The notes: generated by a model from the sequence alone, not told the origin. DNA of 64,000 bases from Metellina segmentata (GCA_947359465.1 OX375881.1:76035914-76099913); one strand, 5' to 3'; counted from the stretch's first letter, positions 23,643 through 35,914 are shown. A program made the numbers and translations.

Positions 23643-26470
23643 GGAGTTTATTTGTTGAAAGAATTTTTGGAAATATTATATTCGTCAAATCGGACATAAC
23701 TAGTTAGAAGTCATATAGAGAAGACAGGCTTCAAAACAAATATTTGCTCCTGAACATGTCCAGAATGTTAAGTATACTTCCCTTTAACATTGATGCAATT
23801 GTAGTTCCATCTTCACACTGCTGAAAAACGGTTCATGTCATCATTTCGGGATATCTGCAATTCTCTCCCACGAATTTTTTCTTACATCTATTCATAACAT
23901 ACCAATGCACACATTTCATCTTACGTCCATGTCTCATTCTCATGATATATACCTTACTGACAAGTATTGATACACGATTATTGATAGCCTCAGCAAGCCA
24001 TCCTTCTTGAAAGCAGTTGATTTTTCAAATAAGTTAGTAAATAGATTTTGGTATTTGAAACTAATTCAACTTTAATTTCAAGTTCTCAGATTCATGGGTT
24101 TAGTATTTATCACAACACAAGACTAATGTATATAAGTTGGGTTTAAAAACTACTATATTTCCTACTTATTTATTGTTAATAATGTAGTACGCGAGGATAT
24201 TTTTGCAATGAATCTAGGGGAAAGGCCCGGAAAGACTTTCTGATTCAAAATCTCCAATTTCATGTTTTCCACGTGACTCAGCTGTTCCGTCTTCTCATTA
24301 AACACGATTGTCTCACTGCCCATTTATTTTAAATTAGACTTGAGAATTCACCTTAATTGTCGTTATGTACTTGTCGACAACCAATAAATAGCGGTCATTT
24401 AGATACATCCAATACACTTAATGACCTCGATTGTATTAGTCAAAGATATTAGACGGCAATAAGGTTAATGGCTTTGTTCTTCAAAGCCTTGTAAGTAAAC
24501 TAATTTGCAAAATATTAGCCTCCACATTCAAGTGACTTTATTTATTGATTTAACGTTTTCTGTAAATGGACATGGTACCCATGGAATAATAATTTTTGTT
24601 TCCACATTTACATCAAAATCGTTTGGTGTAGTTTGTGTGTGTGTGTGTTTCGATACACATGAAAACACTTCAAAAGAAAAAATCGTTTTCATATGATCAA
24701 AAGTATTTATCATATTTTTGTGCATGGGTTTCATGTATTGAGGTCAATTATTACTATATTTCTCTCTTAGCACATTAAAATATAGTGGTAAAGCAATACC
24801 GCACAATTGATTCCATTATTTATAAAAAATTACTATTATTCCAAACTTTATCCGTGCACAAAGTTAACATACGCATAACATTTTTTTAAGTCGTTACCTT
24901 GATTTTAAAAACAAAAAGTTATTATTTTAAATATGCATAATCATACAAAATAGAAAGCTCAGAAAAAGGACTAAAAGTTGAAACATATGTCGTTTTCGTT
25001 CGACATTCTAAGAAAAACTTCCAATACTGGCTTTGAATAATTTTGTGATGTTCATAAGTTACTGCACAGTTACGCATTCTTGTCGCACATAATTCTGAAA
25101 AGCTTTATAATTTAAATAAAACAATTAAATTTTTTCTCGATATTTTAGTCTTTTTTAGAGTATTTCCCCCTTTAGTTGGCTCTCCTTTTTTCCCTGCCTA
25201 TGTGCAAGCATACACATGCATCCCACACATAACTCAGAAACGACACTACTGTTAACCAAACATAGCTTAATGGTTTCAGGCTATTGCCAGTTAATGTAGA
25301 CAACATTGTTTTACGATCACATCCGACAGTATAAATGCATAAAACTAATATTGGAACGTTCCCTTGAATAATCGACGAAATATTATGTGCTTTTTGTCCT
25401 TGGAAATAGTCAATGAAGAAATTTCAGACCTGTTTTGTTGAAATGATAAGCTTTCAAAATATGAAACACAGTCCGATATATTGAGAGCTCCATAGTCTTG
25501 TCTTGATAAAAGAGAGTAAGGAAGATCAGCATATTTCCATGAAAGCAAATTCTGTCTACTCCTTTCTATGAAAGGAGTGGGCAGATATAATTTACTAGAT
25601 AGAATAATGGACTATTTTTTACGTGAATTAGTCTTTAAAATGGGAATAGTACTAGGGGTCAGGCATAAAAAAAGTCAAGCGTTATAAAAGTCTTACAACT
25701 GTTTTGTTTTATGATTTTAGAACTTGAAGAAGCATCGATAAGATAAATATAGCGTCGTGTTGACAAACGATGTATGTACCTAACATAACCTTGGGACAGA
25801 GTACACAGGAGCACTGAGTGAGGGGATGGGATCCGCAATTTATCGAAATTCTACGGTGCTGGGCGAACTTTGGGTCAGTGTTACTTTGGAATGCGTAGAG
25901 TGATCTCTACGGGAGTGAAATCCAAAGCTACTGAACTACACTATAACTAATATTGGACAACGATCTCTCAAAATTAATTAGTATCAAACTGCTCTTTCAT
26001 TGTTCAAACTGTAAATCAATTGTTGAATATTCACAATAAATAATCGTTAAAACTTTCTATGTCTGCTCCATTCATTGCACAATCCAGCATTAGGGCCGCC
26101 AATAATTTATGTAAAAACCAAGGTTTGTTTCCTCGACACAACCTACCATTTCTTTTGTAGCAATACTCCTATAGTGAAATTTTTTTAAATCTTACACTAT
26201 GATTAATAAGGTGATTAATAGGTTGTAAGGTTAATATAAGTGAAATTCAATGGTCGCGATGGATATTTCAGTGGTGCTAACCTTTCACCAGTATTAGGAC
26301 AGCAATAAACATCTAGAAGAAATTGCTAGTTTAAATATGTTACATAGGAATAGCATTATAAGCACTCCTTTTTCCCATTAAGTCCTTCCAGGCTAAGTAC
26401 AAAGGTATAGTATACTAGTATCATTCTCTAGTGTGTTAGACAAAGTAATAATAGATACGGCCTATCTAAT
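23643..26470. other. Gene-free AT-rich stretch
   Basis: No exon, RNA gene or recognisable repeat in about 2.8 kb. Short open frames at 24505-24734 and 25345-25548 have no protein-like features. This is either unique intergenic DNA or intron of an unseen gene. Confidence 0.4.
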
Positions 26471-26472
26471 TA

Positions 26473-27814
26473 CACTGCTGGCCACCGTAAATGCAACACC
26501 CTGAAGGAAGCATGCAAATAATATGAAATTTGCAACATGCATTAGCGGAGGTGAGATATCCAAATGATTAGAATTTCAGCGCAGACGCACATCACGCGCG
26601 CCTGTGGCGCCACTTCAAAGCGCTATTTAAGGCTTGGAGATTTCGACGATTTCAAGTACGGCAATTGTGTTTTTCTTGAGTTCGACAGAGGAAGGATAGT
26701 GGCCTACCGAGATTGTGGATTATCTTTCAGGGAAATCGGTAGTCGTGTTGGACGAAACCAAACAACTGTAATGCGGATATGTGATCGTTGGATGCAGGAG
26801 GGTACGACGGACCGACGTGCCGACAGTGCACCACTTCACGTGATGACAGGCATATTGTGCGTATGGCAGTGACGGATCGCTCAGCCACATCACGAACCAT
26901 AGCACAGCACATTCAGTCTGTAACGCATCATCCAGTGTCTGCGCGTACCATTCGACGCCGTTTAGTGCCGTTAGTTAGTTTAGCAGACTGGTCTGTCCGC
27001 AAGACGTCCATTGATTCGTCTACCCTCGACGCAGAACCACAGACGTCTCCTTCCGCCAATGGTGCGATGAAAGAAGGACGTGGAAGCAGAATGGAATGAA
27101 ATTGTCTTTACTGATGAGTCACGCTTCTGTCTGCAACACCACGATGGTCGGATTCGAGTCTGGAGACACCGTGGAGAGAGGATGCTGAACAGCTGCGTTT
27201 TGAACCGCCACACTGGTCCTGCACCGGGTATTATGGTATGGGGCGATATTCGATATCATTCTCGCACTCCTCTAGTACGCATTGCCGGTACTTTAAACAG
27301 ACAGCGCTACATCTCCAAGGTGTTGGAGCCAGTTGTCCTTCCTTACCTTCAGGGCTTGCCCACAGCCATATTTCAACAGAATAAAGCGCGACCACACGTG
27401 GCACGCATTGTCCAAGGTTCTTCGTCAATCGCCAGATTGAATTGCTTCCCTGGCCAGTTCGCTCTCCGGATCGTTCGCCGATAGAAAACATGTGGTCCAT
27501 GGTTGCTCAACGACTGACCCAGATTACATCCCCAACTGCCACACCTGATCAACTTTGGCAACATATGGAAGCTGCTTGGTCTGCTGTACCCCAAGAACAC
27601 GTCCAAAGTCTCTTTGAATCAATGCCGAGGCGTGTGGCAGCGGTGATCTCTAACAATGGCGGCTACTCTGGCTACTGATTTTGGCAGGAACCACGCTTCA
27701 CATAAGTCTAAAAATTTAATCATTTGATACTTGGTCAACATGTTATCTACAAAATAAATTTTGTTGTGATATATCTTGTCTTTCTTGGTGTTGCAATTTG
27801 GGTGGCCATCAGTG
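26473..27814 (+). mobile_element. Full-length Tc1-like transposon, inactivated
   Basis: Inverted ends (CACTGCTGGCCACCGT at the left; GGTGGCCATCAGTG at the right) are flanked by TA target sites at 26471-26472 and 27815-27816. The 1342-bp length is normal for Tc1/mariner. It carries one decayed transposase gene on the plus strand. No insertion interrupts it. Confidence 0.85.
26564..27678 (+). pseudogene. Tc1-like DDE transposase, frameshifted
   Basis: Read across three frame changes it contains all parts of a Tc1 transposase. First is a helix-turn-helix DNA-binding segment (about 26680-26800, with REIGSRVGRNQTTVMR). Next is a linker with a second HTH (to about 26960). The DDE catalytic domain follows: first Asp in VFTDESRF (about 27103), second position in FQQNKARPH (about 27370), and the Glu in SPIENMW (about 27480). 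It ends in GGYSGY and a stop at 27678. The second catalytic Asp is replaced by Asn, which by itself would abolish catalysis. Confidence 0.85.
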
Positions 27815-27817
27815 TAT

Positions 27818-28113
27818 TTTAACTCGATTTATTGTTAATAAACGTCACAATGGAACAGCACAACCAGCTTATCGACGGTCCGGGATCATTCCAGATAGGG
27901 AAAGATCGAAGACAAAATCTCTTAATTTTGAACCACGCTCAGATAACGAAGTATTGCACTCTTCAAACCTCCACATTACGTCAACATGAGGATATTTTAA
28001 GGCCCGGTAGATTTAACGTGCGCCAGCCCCCTTGTACGCGACGGTCTGTGCTTGGACTTAGTTCTTAACTCGAACCCCTTCGGCTGGTAATCTCTCACAA
28101 CCGTGCTACTTCA
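27818..28113 (-). repeat. tRNA-derived SINE, head type 1, reverse orientation
   Basis: Abuts the Tc1 element. Read on the minus strand, the head has a B-box-like GGTTCGAGTTAAG and the 'gaactaagtcc' seen in the copy at 5717. The body and tail follow the common pattern ('gatctttccct', 'cccggaccgtcg') and end in 'gacgtttattaacaa'. Confidence 0.7.
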
Positions 28114-28181
28114 ACCCCAATTTTTAACTGGAGAAAAGATCTTGGAGATAGAACGTTTTTTGCTTTTTTGAAATTAAACTG

Positions 28182-28415
28182 TTGGGAAAGTTTCCAACGG
28201 TGTTGCCCATGGCAGATTTGGTGATTTTCTTACTGTATCGTATGTGCTCTTGTAAAAGGAATTTGAATGGTAGTCTGTTTTTGATCAACATAACTCGCAG
28301 GGTATGTGACCATCCAAACACCACCTGTTACGATGGTTTGAATAACATCTTTAACAGACTGAAAATGGATCTCATATGGAAAATGTCAACTGAAATTAAA
28401 TCATTAGAGGTATGA
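28182..28415 (+). other. Open frame with weak exon character
   Basis: A 77-residue frame whose second half (from about 28260) looks more protein-like than its surroundings, with two cysteines flanking NTT and a mixed amphipathic stretch up to KSLE. A weak acceptor (AAAAG at 28258) and a weak donor (GTATGA at 28413) bracket that part. It may be an exon of an unidentified gene or chance. No function proposed. Confidence 0.18.
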
Positions 28416-28490
28416 CTTAAGTGTAGAATAGAGGTAAGAACAACAATATTGGAAGTCTTTTCAAAAGAGTCTTCTTCTGTTGAGCATGTG

Positions 28491-28918
28491 TTAACCTTTT
28501 CGCTGCGGCACTTATATTTTTCAATCGTCTCACAGAACGTCTCTTTCGCCTGCATGTCCGACCCACTTACCGAATTACCTAACGAGCGATAGAGCCTTGA
28601 GTGGTATTTACGACTGACAATTTCCTTTCATAGTATTGTGTGGCGAATCGTTCGGCATGAGATATATTTCACCAGGGCGACTTTTAGTCACCCCCCCCCC
28701 CTTCAAAGCGTTCACACCTTACGGTCGACAGAGTAGGGTACCGAACAAAAGGAGGAACCCTCTAGAAGGTCAGTTGCTGACAGCTCGTAAGAGGTGATCG
28801 ATGCCAGCGGTCACTTAAAAGGGTATAACATCTACAGTACACAGATCTATACCATACCGCTGGTGTAAACCACATTTTAGTGGTAACAAAAGTTTATCTG
28901 CCTCAGCGTAAAGGTTAA
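28491..28918. mobile_element. piggyBac-type miniature element, 428 bp
   Basis: Flanked by TTAA on both sides (28491-28494 and 28915-28918), with inverted ends CCTTTTCGCTGCGGC at the left and, on the other strand at the right, CCTTTACGCTGAGGC. TTAA targeting plus termini beginning CCTTT is the signature of piggyBac. The interior has no transposase and includes a run of C (28692-28702). Non-autonomous. Confidence 0.7.
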
Positions 28919-30219
28919 GCAATTATTGGGTGGTGGTCGATTAAATTTGTGGAAAGCCTGGTCACTGGTATAGTTGATTGTCAAAAGCTGTGTTGCTCTT
29001 CTCGGAGCTCAGCTTTACGGATTATCATGTTCAAGCCATCAACAGGCGGGGAATGTTTTTTATCCGTTTCAAGCGAAAGAAATCCTATCTCGGAGTTCTA
29101 TTTCCAAATTAAATATTTGATACGCCTTATCTATTTCTACGTTATTAGTAATCGATACGCACCTTTACACGCGGCTGGGAAAGGCTTAATTTAAAAGGCT
29201 AGTACTGATAACACTCGTCTAGGATAACATATTTTTCTGAAGTTTTACAGTTTTAATATAATTTATTTCTGTCCTGAGTGTGTTTTGTAAGCAATAGCAA
29301 TTGACCATACTTTCACCTCTTTTAATCTCTATCAGTCCTATTTTTACCTTTTTGACTACCAGTTTGGGGTTTTACTTATGTATCTATATTCCTATATTCT
29401 AGATTTTTATGTATTTTTATTTTTACGTTATTATTTTGTTCACATTTTGGAGATTTAATTTCATACATCTTTGTATATTTTCTTTAGAAATTAACTCTCT
29501 TATTCCTAACTTTTTCCTACTTCTGCTCTGAAATTTAAAAGTTTTTTTATAGTTGAAATCTAATTTAGTTTGGAATAATAGAAATATTTAAAAAATTACA
29601 TGTAAAAAATATTGAGACAAATCTGATTAGTTACATTTTTTATGCATTATAATATGATTAATTTATATTTATACATGAAAGCGTTTTAACTTAATGCTTT
29701 GAACACATTTTTATCCAGCTAAGAATATTCAGGGCCATATGATCTTCATGAATAAGAATGTATGTGCTTTTTGTTAGGAATGAGCTATCTATAGTTTAAA
29801 GAAAAATGATATCATAATTTATGAATAGTCATTCTTTATTCTACTGTGTTGATTGTTTCAATGCTTACAACTAACGTAAATGATAAAATTTTGCAGAAAA
29901 ATAAATTTCAGTTTATCCATACTCGCAGTTTTGCTAATGTATAGCTTGTATTCGTGCTTTTCTCCAGGACACAACTTAGTAATATTATTAATATGCGATT
30001 TTACCCCGAATACCAAACTTAAAGTACACTTTTTGAGCCAAATAACGGATTATCCAATCTCCTAAGCGACAAACATGAGAATAATTTGAATATCAAACAC
30101 GAGAGATAATTGAGCTTGTTTGTTGAATTTGCTATTAAGCAACAGTAAACCAAGACCAGATGTTGGATACAAACTGCTGTGGCATTCGTTGGGAAAAAAG
30201 CCATTTCCTCCCTAAACAG
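28919..30219. other. Gene-free AT-rich stretch
   Basis: Long T-rich segments at 29240-29560. An 81-residue frame at 28949-29194 contains an SSxxS-rich start but no domain or splice flanks that persuade me. Nothing else seen. Confidence 0.35.
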
Positions 30220-30740
30220 TTGTTGGGCAATTTATACAACGCCGGGTTTCATAGTCAAGATTTATATTGGTCTTGTTGTTTGCCCGCGTATACAACACGC
30301 TAGGGCTGTGGCAAGATAAAGTGTCGCGCGGGAGAGATTTCGTAGGGCGCAATCATAAAACTCGATTCAAAATTCGGGCAAACAGGGGCTGCGCGTGTTG
30401 AAAGGAGATTACGGTCGGCAGGGGATTGGGATATGGTTGGAGGCGGGGGAGTAGACCCTCTCCTCCCTCCCAGATGGACCAACTTATCCGGGAGACAAAT
30501 GAGCCCTGGAATTCGGAAATGGGTGTTTGCATTCGCCTGTAAAATGGCCGACCTTTAAAGGCGATATTTCATGACGAAACTAGGGGTGGTTTTGTGTTAG
30601 AATTTCAGCGGTTGACTGGAGCTCGGGAGCTGTCTCGTTGAAAGATCAGATTAAACCATGAATTGCGACGCAATGAAACTTGCAGATTAGCAGGGACCCT
30701 CTCCTCCATGTTTTCCGAATTGCAGCATCAGTTTGGACGA
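30220..30740. other. GC-rich, CpG-containing island without an open frame
   Basis: About 500 bp with markedly higher G+C than the neighbourhood, several CG dinucleotides (for example 'gtgtcgcgcggg', 'ggctgcgcgtg') and a G-rich block 'ggttggaggcgggggag'. No frame longer than about 60 residues and no match to any repeat in the window. Possible promoter, enhancer or other constrained noncoding DNA. No TATA box or initiator assigned. Confidence 0.35.
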
Positions 30741-31229
30741 CGAGCCATCATAAAAAAAAGCATTTTGAGCACTCAGTGTTTATCCTACCGCAAATGTGTG
30801 GGTTTTTATTACCTTACTTTCTTATGATCAGCTATTAAACAGCCTTATTACTGTTGCGAGATTACCACCAAATCAAAATATTCAGCATTTCTCAACAAAA
30901 AAAAATACCTTGGTTAATATGACACAGCAAATAGGGTACACATTATTTATGTCTATCTGAGCAAAATTGGCCTAACCCACAAAATCCCGAAAACTTTATT
31001 ATTACCATACATTGTGACATGTTACTGGCGCTGGTTCGAGACTTTTAAAATTACAACATAACTTATTGATCCATGATAAATAAATTTTCGGAACCTCAAA
31101 TGATATTGTAGACTAGCCACTGCGTGGCCAGCATGGCGTTGCCCGGGACAGTTCTTTTCGTGGAGTTATTTGGTGGATCAGTGAGATCCTGAACAAGCTC
31201 CGTGAAGCCCAGAGTCCTATTGACAAAAT
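30741..31229. other. Gene-free stretch with a retroposon-like end
   Basis: Contains 'ggcctaacccacaaaat' (about 30970), a phrase also found in the hairpin at 47789-47889. At 31113 it has 'actagccactgcgtggcc', which resembles the opening of an interspersed repeat. No gene. Confidence 0.35.
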
Positions 31230-32381
31230 TTTCGTTCGCACTCAATGTTTATCTTATAACATATGATGGGTCGAAGAAATATTGAGCTTGGTATATTTCT
31301 ATGGAACGCCAACGGTATATACAACAAGATAATCGAGCTTAGAGAATTCACAAACACACACAACCAGTACGTGGTTTGTCTGCAAGAGACTCGCCTCAGA
31401 CCCAACAATAACATACATATTCCAAACTACAACATTTACATGAATGACCTTGTAGTACCCTCCAACTCAAAAGCCAGAGGAGGCACTGCACTTTTTGTCA
31501 AAAAATCTCTCCCCCACCATCAAGAAATTACCCCTCACTAAACCATATTCACGCACAAATTATTACAAATACGTTTCCAAAATTTGAGCCCATTTCTATT
31601 ATTTCGATTTACAACTCTACAAGTTCCAATTCCAAATTCATTAACTATATTGGAAAATTGCATAGTAACAATAATCATATTGTCATATGCAGCGATTTCA
31701 ATGCACACCGTCAGTTGTGGAACTGCAGATTTAATAATCGAGCGGTGAAAAATATTTTAACCTTGCCACTCAAATGGAGCACCCATTGAACCAACTAGAT
31801 TTAACTTTAAATCTGCTACTGTCATTAATTCAACCCGCCTAAAAGATTTTAATTACAAACACTCAATTGAATCTATCCCTGAACTCCCCTCTGACCATAA
31901 TCCTATCCTCCTTAATTTTGAATTCCGAATCCATCCTACTTTTCCCATTATCAACAGAACTGCAAACTGGAAGCTTTTCAAACAAATTCTTAATGCAAAT
32001 GTCATATACCCCACGCAATCCAGCCAAATTTCTAACCCAGAAGAAATTGAAGAGACAACGACCAAACTCACTAATCAAATTATCCTGGCCCATAATATCA
32101 AAATTCACCGTCCCTCCAATAATAAATCTACCTCCCAGGTAACCCTCCAATAATAAATCTACCTCCCAGGTAAAATAAACCAACTTATCAAAAAAATCTA
32201 ATTAAAAAAATACTAGCAAAAAAACTTGATACCCCCCCCCCGTTCTTAAATCCTTACTCAATAAAACTCAAAAACAATTTAGGAAAAACATCTCTTCTCA
32301 GTCCCAGGAATCCTGGAAAAGTAATCTTGAATCACTAAATACTGAAGACAACTCAATATGGAACACCATTAGACATTTCAT

Positions 32382-32440
<59 letters not shown>

Positions 32441-33020
32441 CTCCCCTCACCACTCTCCAACAATCTGCAGTTTCAGGTATTGATAAAGCCAACGTGATCG
32501 CCGATAGCCTTGAAGAACAATTCAAGGAAGATATTAATAATCCAAAAATCATGGAAACACAGTTCTTGAAATGAAAAAGGAATTCCATAAAAATAAAAAA
32601 AGCTTACGAAACTATTACTATCCTTCCATCCAAAATCATTATCCATATTCAAAAACTTAAAATAAAAAAAGGCCTTTAAATTGTTGGTGTCACTAACAAA
32701 ATGGTTCAAAATTTACCACTCAAAATTATCTTTATCTTTACTCAGATTATTAATGCTATTTTTAAATTCCAACACTTCCGTACCAACTGGAAAACAGCAA
32801 GTATTATTCCTATTTTAAAACCTGATAAACTTCCTCAAATCTCGAATAGTTACAGACTAATCCCTCTACTTTCTACACTAAGCAAAATCGTCGAAGCAGT
32901 CATTCTTGAACACTACAGAGAATTTATTTACACGAACCACATCATGATACCCCAACAGTTTGGCTTCACCTCGCACCTCTCCACTAACCACCAGCTGCTG
33001 TGTGCGAGTCATTGTATATA
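31230..33020 (+). pseudogene. Jockey-like non-LTR retrotransposon, 3'-truncated and decayed
   Basis: Starts with an AP endonuclease domain: LWNANG near 31300, then QETRLRP (about 31384) and RGGTALFVK (about 31475). After frameshifts come the catalytic motifs CSDFNAH (about 31690) and SDHNP (about 31888). From 32701 to about 33015 the frame enters the reverse transcriptase: RTNWKTASIIPILKP, then IPLLSTLSKIVE and PQQFGFTS. It stops before the catalytic YxDD motif, so the 3' part is missing. Insults inside it include a 32-bp tandem duplication (32111-32173), a C-run (about 32230-32241) and an AT microsatellite (32384-32438). No ORF1 seen upstream. Confidence 0.8.
32384..32438. repeat. (AT)n microsatellite inside the Jockey-like element
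   Basis: Pure AT dinucleotides for about 55 bp between the endonuclease and reverse transcriptase regions. Confidence 0.95.
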
Positions 33021-33667
33021 TGTTACCGCTAAAGTGCAGTAATCCGTTATTCTACAGATTATCTAGATTATGTGCAGATTAACTAGGTTGATCCGTTAAA
33101 GTCTCGAAAATTGTTTTGTTTCTCAAATTATCTATAATGATTATAATCTGAAAATTACATTTTTAAGAAAGGTGTGTTTATTTTGTATTTTTAAATGACA
33201 AGTAAAGTTTAAAAAATTACTTTAAAATAGGATGGGTTACGTTAAGTTAAAACGAGAAGTCGTACACTTGTACTTCAAATATATTAAAAAAAATTTTTGT
33301 GCTTTTACTTGAAATAAGATTAAATCAATTAAATTTTCATTTGTTTTTTTCTGTTTTATGGGTGTTATTGAAAGCTGTACTCCATAGTTAAGTAACTATA
33401 TCTATCATTTTATGTATGTACATAGTTTCCTTTTACAAACCAAATCTCTGAATTAAAAAGAAGTCCGTAAGGATTAGATTTAAAACTTTATGTCTGTTGG
33501 AGTAAAATGAATTTTAAACAAGACTTTGTTGAACTTGGGATGATATAACAGTTAGCAATTTTTTAAAAGGAATTATTTTGATTTACGTAACAAAAAGTCG
33601 AGATTGCGTACTATAAAAATTGAAGCTGTTCTTACGCAACTTAAATACATGTAAATCCTTCATTGAA
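33021..33667. other. Gene-free AT-rich stretch
   Basis: No exon or repeat recognised. Confidence 0.4.
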
Positions 33668-33810
33668 ATCTCGTCATCTGACCGTGGTTCAAAATTACGA
33701 GGTGTTTTCCTCGGATCTTTCCCTTAAGTGATTGATCCCGTAACGTCGTCAATCGCCCATTGTGTTTCTCTTGTAAGACGTTAGTTAAAAATTACCAATA
33801 ACCATTCATT
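33668..33810 (+). repeat. SINE body and tail fragment
   Basis: Matches the 22573-22900 copy from 'ctcgtcatctgaccgtggtt' to the tail 'gacgttagttaaaaatta'. Head missing. Confidence 0.7.
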
Positions 33811-34869
33811 CAAATCAGTAATCTTTTTAAAAACACTGTAAAATCGACCTTCTGTATTTGAAAAATTGTAAACGCTTGAGTTTAATTTGTCTACACTGAT
33901 GACATTTATTTCTAACACAAGCTCCATTATTCCACGTGCTGTTGAGTGGAACTTTCAAGAAAAAATGCTTTTGATTATAACTGAATTAGTCGAGAATGTC
34001 GTAACAGTTTAATTTAGGATCCTCTCACTATGAAATTCGAAAACATTGCATACGGTGCAGAATGCTACAAGTAAAACATATTCATAGGAAAGCCACTTGC
34101 AAGACTATCCGACAAAAATTTCATAATTTAATTAAATTTTAAATTGAACGAAAATTTTACTGAAATTGAACGTACGGGAATATTGTTGACTATGTTTTTA
34201 CGCGATGCATTTATAGATAGTGATAGATAGCGTTCTCCAGCAACGGAGGGCCTTTACATAAGAGGGCCTTTACATTACAAACCAGGGTCTAAAAGCGAAA
34301 AGGGGTCTGAAAAATTTGGAAAGTTTCATACTGCAAAGTTCAATCTATCTTTGTTAAATGATATGAATAAATCTTGTATTTGTTATGATAAAGCAGTAAA
34401 AAAAGTATAGTCAGTCGAAAAGGATTCGAACACTTTTTATTAGACGTCCCTGGAGTATAAAATTGGAACCAAAATAGTCATTAGGCTTAGAATATAATGT
34501 ATATCATAAATATAAATGTGAATTTTATTCGTGTATATAAGTCGTCTTCATATTTATTTAAATATTCCAAAGTTTCAAATAGAAAGTATTTTTTTAAAGA
34601 TTTCCTTTATATGTATTACGCAAAATACATTTTTGAGCAAATCGAGATTAGAATTTCTGGTAATGTATGAAAAAAACTATCCAGGGTCCGTATAAATATA
34701 TTAAAATGTAAAATAGAGGTCAAGCATAGGAATGAATATCTCTCGACTCTGTCAAGACTCTTTTATTTTTAAATATTATATATCTTGATCATGTATTCGT
34801 CTTTTGATTTATATTTGTTCTGTCTTAAAATAATTTACGTTTTTACCCTGTGGTCAGCTCAATTTTTCA
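33811..34869. other. Gene-free AT-rich stretch
   Basis: The phrase 'agggcctttaca' is duplicated around 34247-34275. No exon or mobile element recognised. Confidence 0.35.
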
Positions 34870-35300
34870 AAGGTACCAACAAGGTTCCACAGAAGCGACA
34901 TACAGACTGTAGAATTATGGCATCGTCCTAAAATTTGATGAACTGCAACTTTAGTTCATCAAAAAGTATTACTTTTTGATATTGGCTGTATTGCTTTAAA
35001 TACTATATTGTAAGTTAATTTTTGTAATGATGGCTAAGTTCACAACAGATGCTACTCAAAGACAAATAATCTGAAATTACCCTAATGGTTCCATCAAGGC
35101 TCCACAATCGTGACATGCAGACTGCAGAATAATGCCATCTTCCTAGAAAGTGGAAAAACACGTACAATTTTAGTCCAACAAAAAGTTATACGTGGCTGAG
35201 ATTGGCTTGTACTGCTATATACTGTATTGTAAGACAATTTTGTAGTGGCGGTTTTGTTCCCCACAGATACTATTGAAAAACAAATTGTATAAAAGTATCC
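34870..35300 (+). repeat. Old tandem duplication of about 215 bp upstream of the peptide gene
   Basis: The block 34870-35080 ('gttccac-gaag-gacatacagactgta', then 'attggctgtattgct') recurs diverged at 35088-35300 ('gctccac-atcgtgacatgcagactgca', then 'attggcttgtactgct'). The second copy ends at the TATAAAAG box. Confidence 0.65.
35288..35295 (+). promoter_or_regulatory. Candidate TATA box of the agatoxin-like peptide gene
   Basis: TATAAAAG on the plus strand, about 240 bp upstream of the ATG at 35537. A start site about 30 bp downstream would give a 5' leader of roughly 215 bases. A pyrimidine-rich acceptor CATGCAG at 35471-35477 suggests instead, or in addition, a noncoding first exon further upstream. 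Sequence-only prediction in AT-rich DNA. Confidence 0.3.
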
Positions 35301-35536
35301 CCCAAAAAAATTTCTGTAATAATTATGGATGAGCCCAAGGTCTTCCACTATCCTAGAAATCGCAAAATCGTTGAAAGCCGAACAAACTCGAGAAGTGTTC
35401 ATTATTATCACATTTAACTCTACAACTGTACTGAAGTGTCCTGACGATCTTATTTGAGTGTCTGTCTTCTCATGCAGGTTGTCATTTTTGTATTACCTTG
35501 ATATTGGAGAGACATAAGAAGTCTTGACAGCAGAAG

Positions 35537-35618
35537 ATGACGTACCACCTGAAACTTTTGGTGGTGACAACAATCATCCTGGTTCTTGTCATTAACGCAG
35601 ATGCATATGCGATGCGTG
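35537..35618 (+). CDS. Agatoxin-like peptide precursor, exon 1: signal peptide
   Basis: Encodes 27 residues plus one base. There is a basic start (Met-Thr-Tyr-His-Leu-Lys), a hydrophobic core of about 14 residues rich in Leu, Val, Ile and Thr, then small residues (ADAYA) suitable for signal peptidase cleavage near residue 25. The ATG has A at -3, which favours initiation. The exon ends at a consensus GTAAGT donor (35619) in phase 1. The peptide is destined for the secretory pathway. No domain lies in this exon, so its assignment to the gene rests on order, orientation, phase match and the common architecture of the family. Confidence 0.78.
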
Positions 35619-35914
35619 GTAAGTAGTTGCCTGGTCTTCCCTTTTACTTTAAAGGCTCTTATATATTTGTCATGGTCATTATATGAGTACTGATCCTGTT
35701 CTTAGGCGGTAGTAGAACGGAAATTGCTATTGATACAGCAATGTTAAATTATTGAACTGTGGCTTCAAAGAACAAGTAGCGTCAAACTTTGAGCAAAAAT
35801 TGGAAGTGTCCCAACTATGCCGAAAATCAATTGCTGCTAAATATACTTCTGGAAGTTAAATATGACAAGAGCCTAGTGCAAATATTCCCAAAGTTTTGTT
35901 TAATGAACCTAGAG

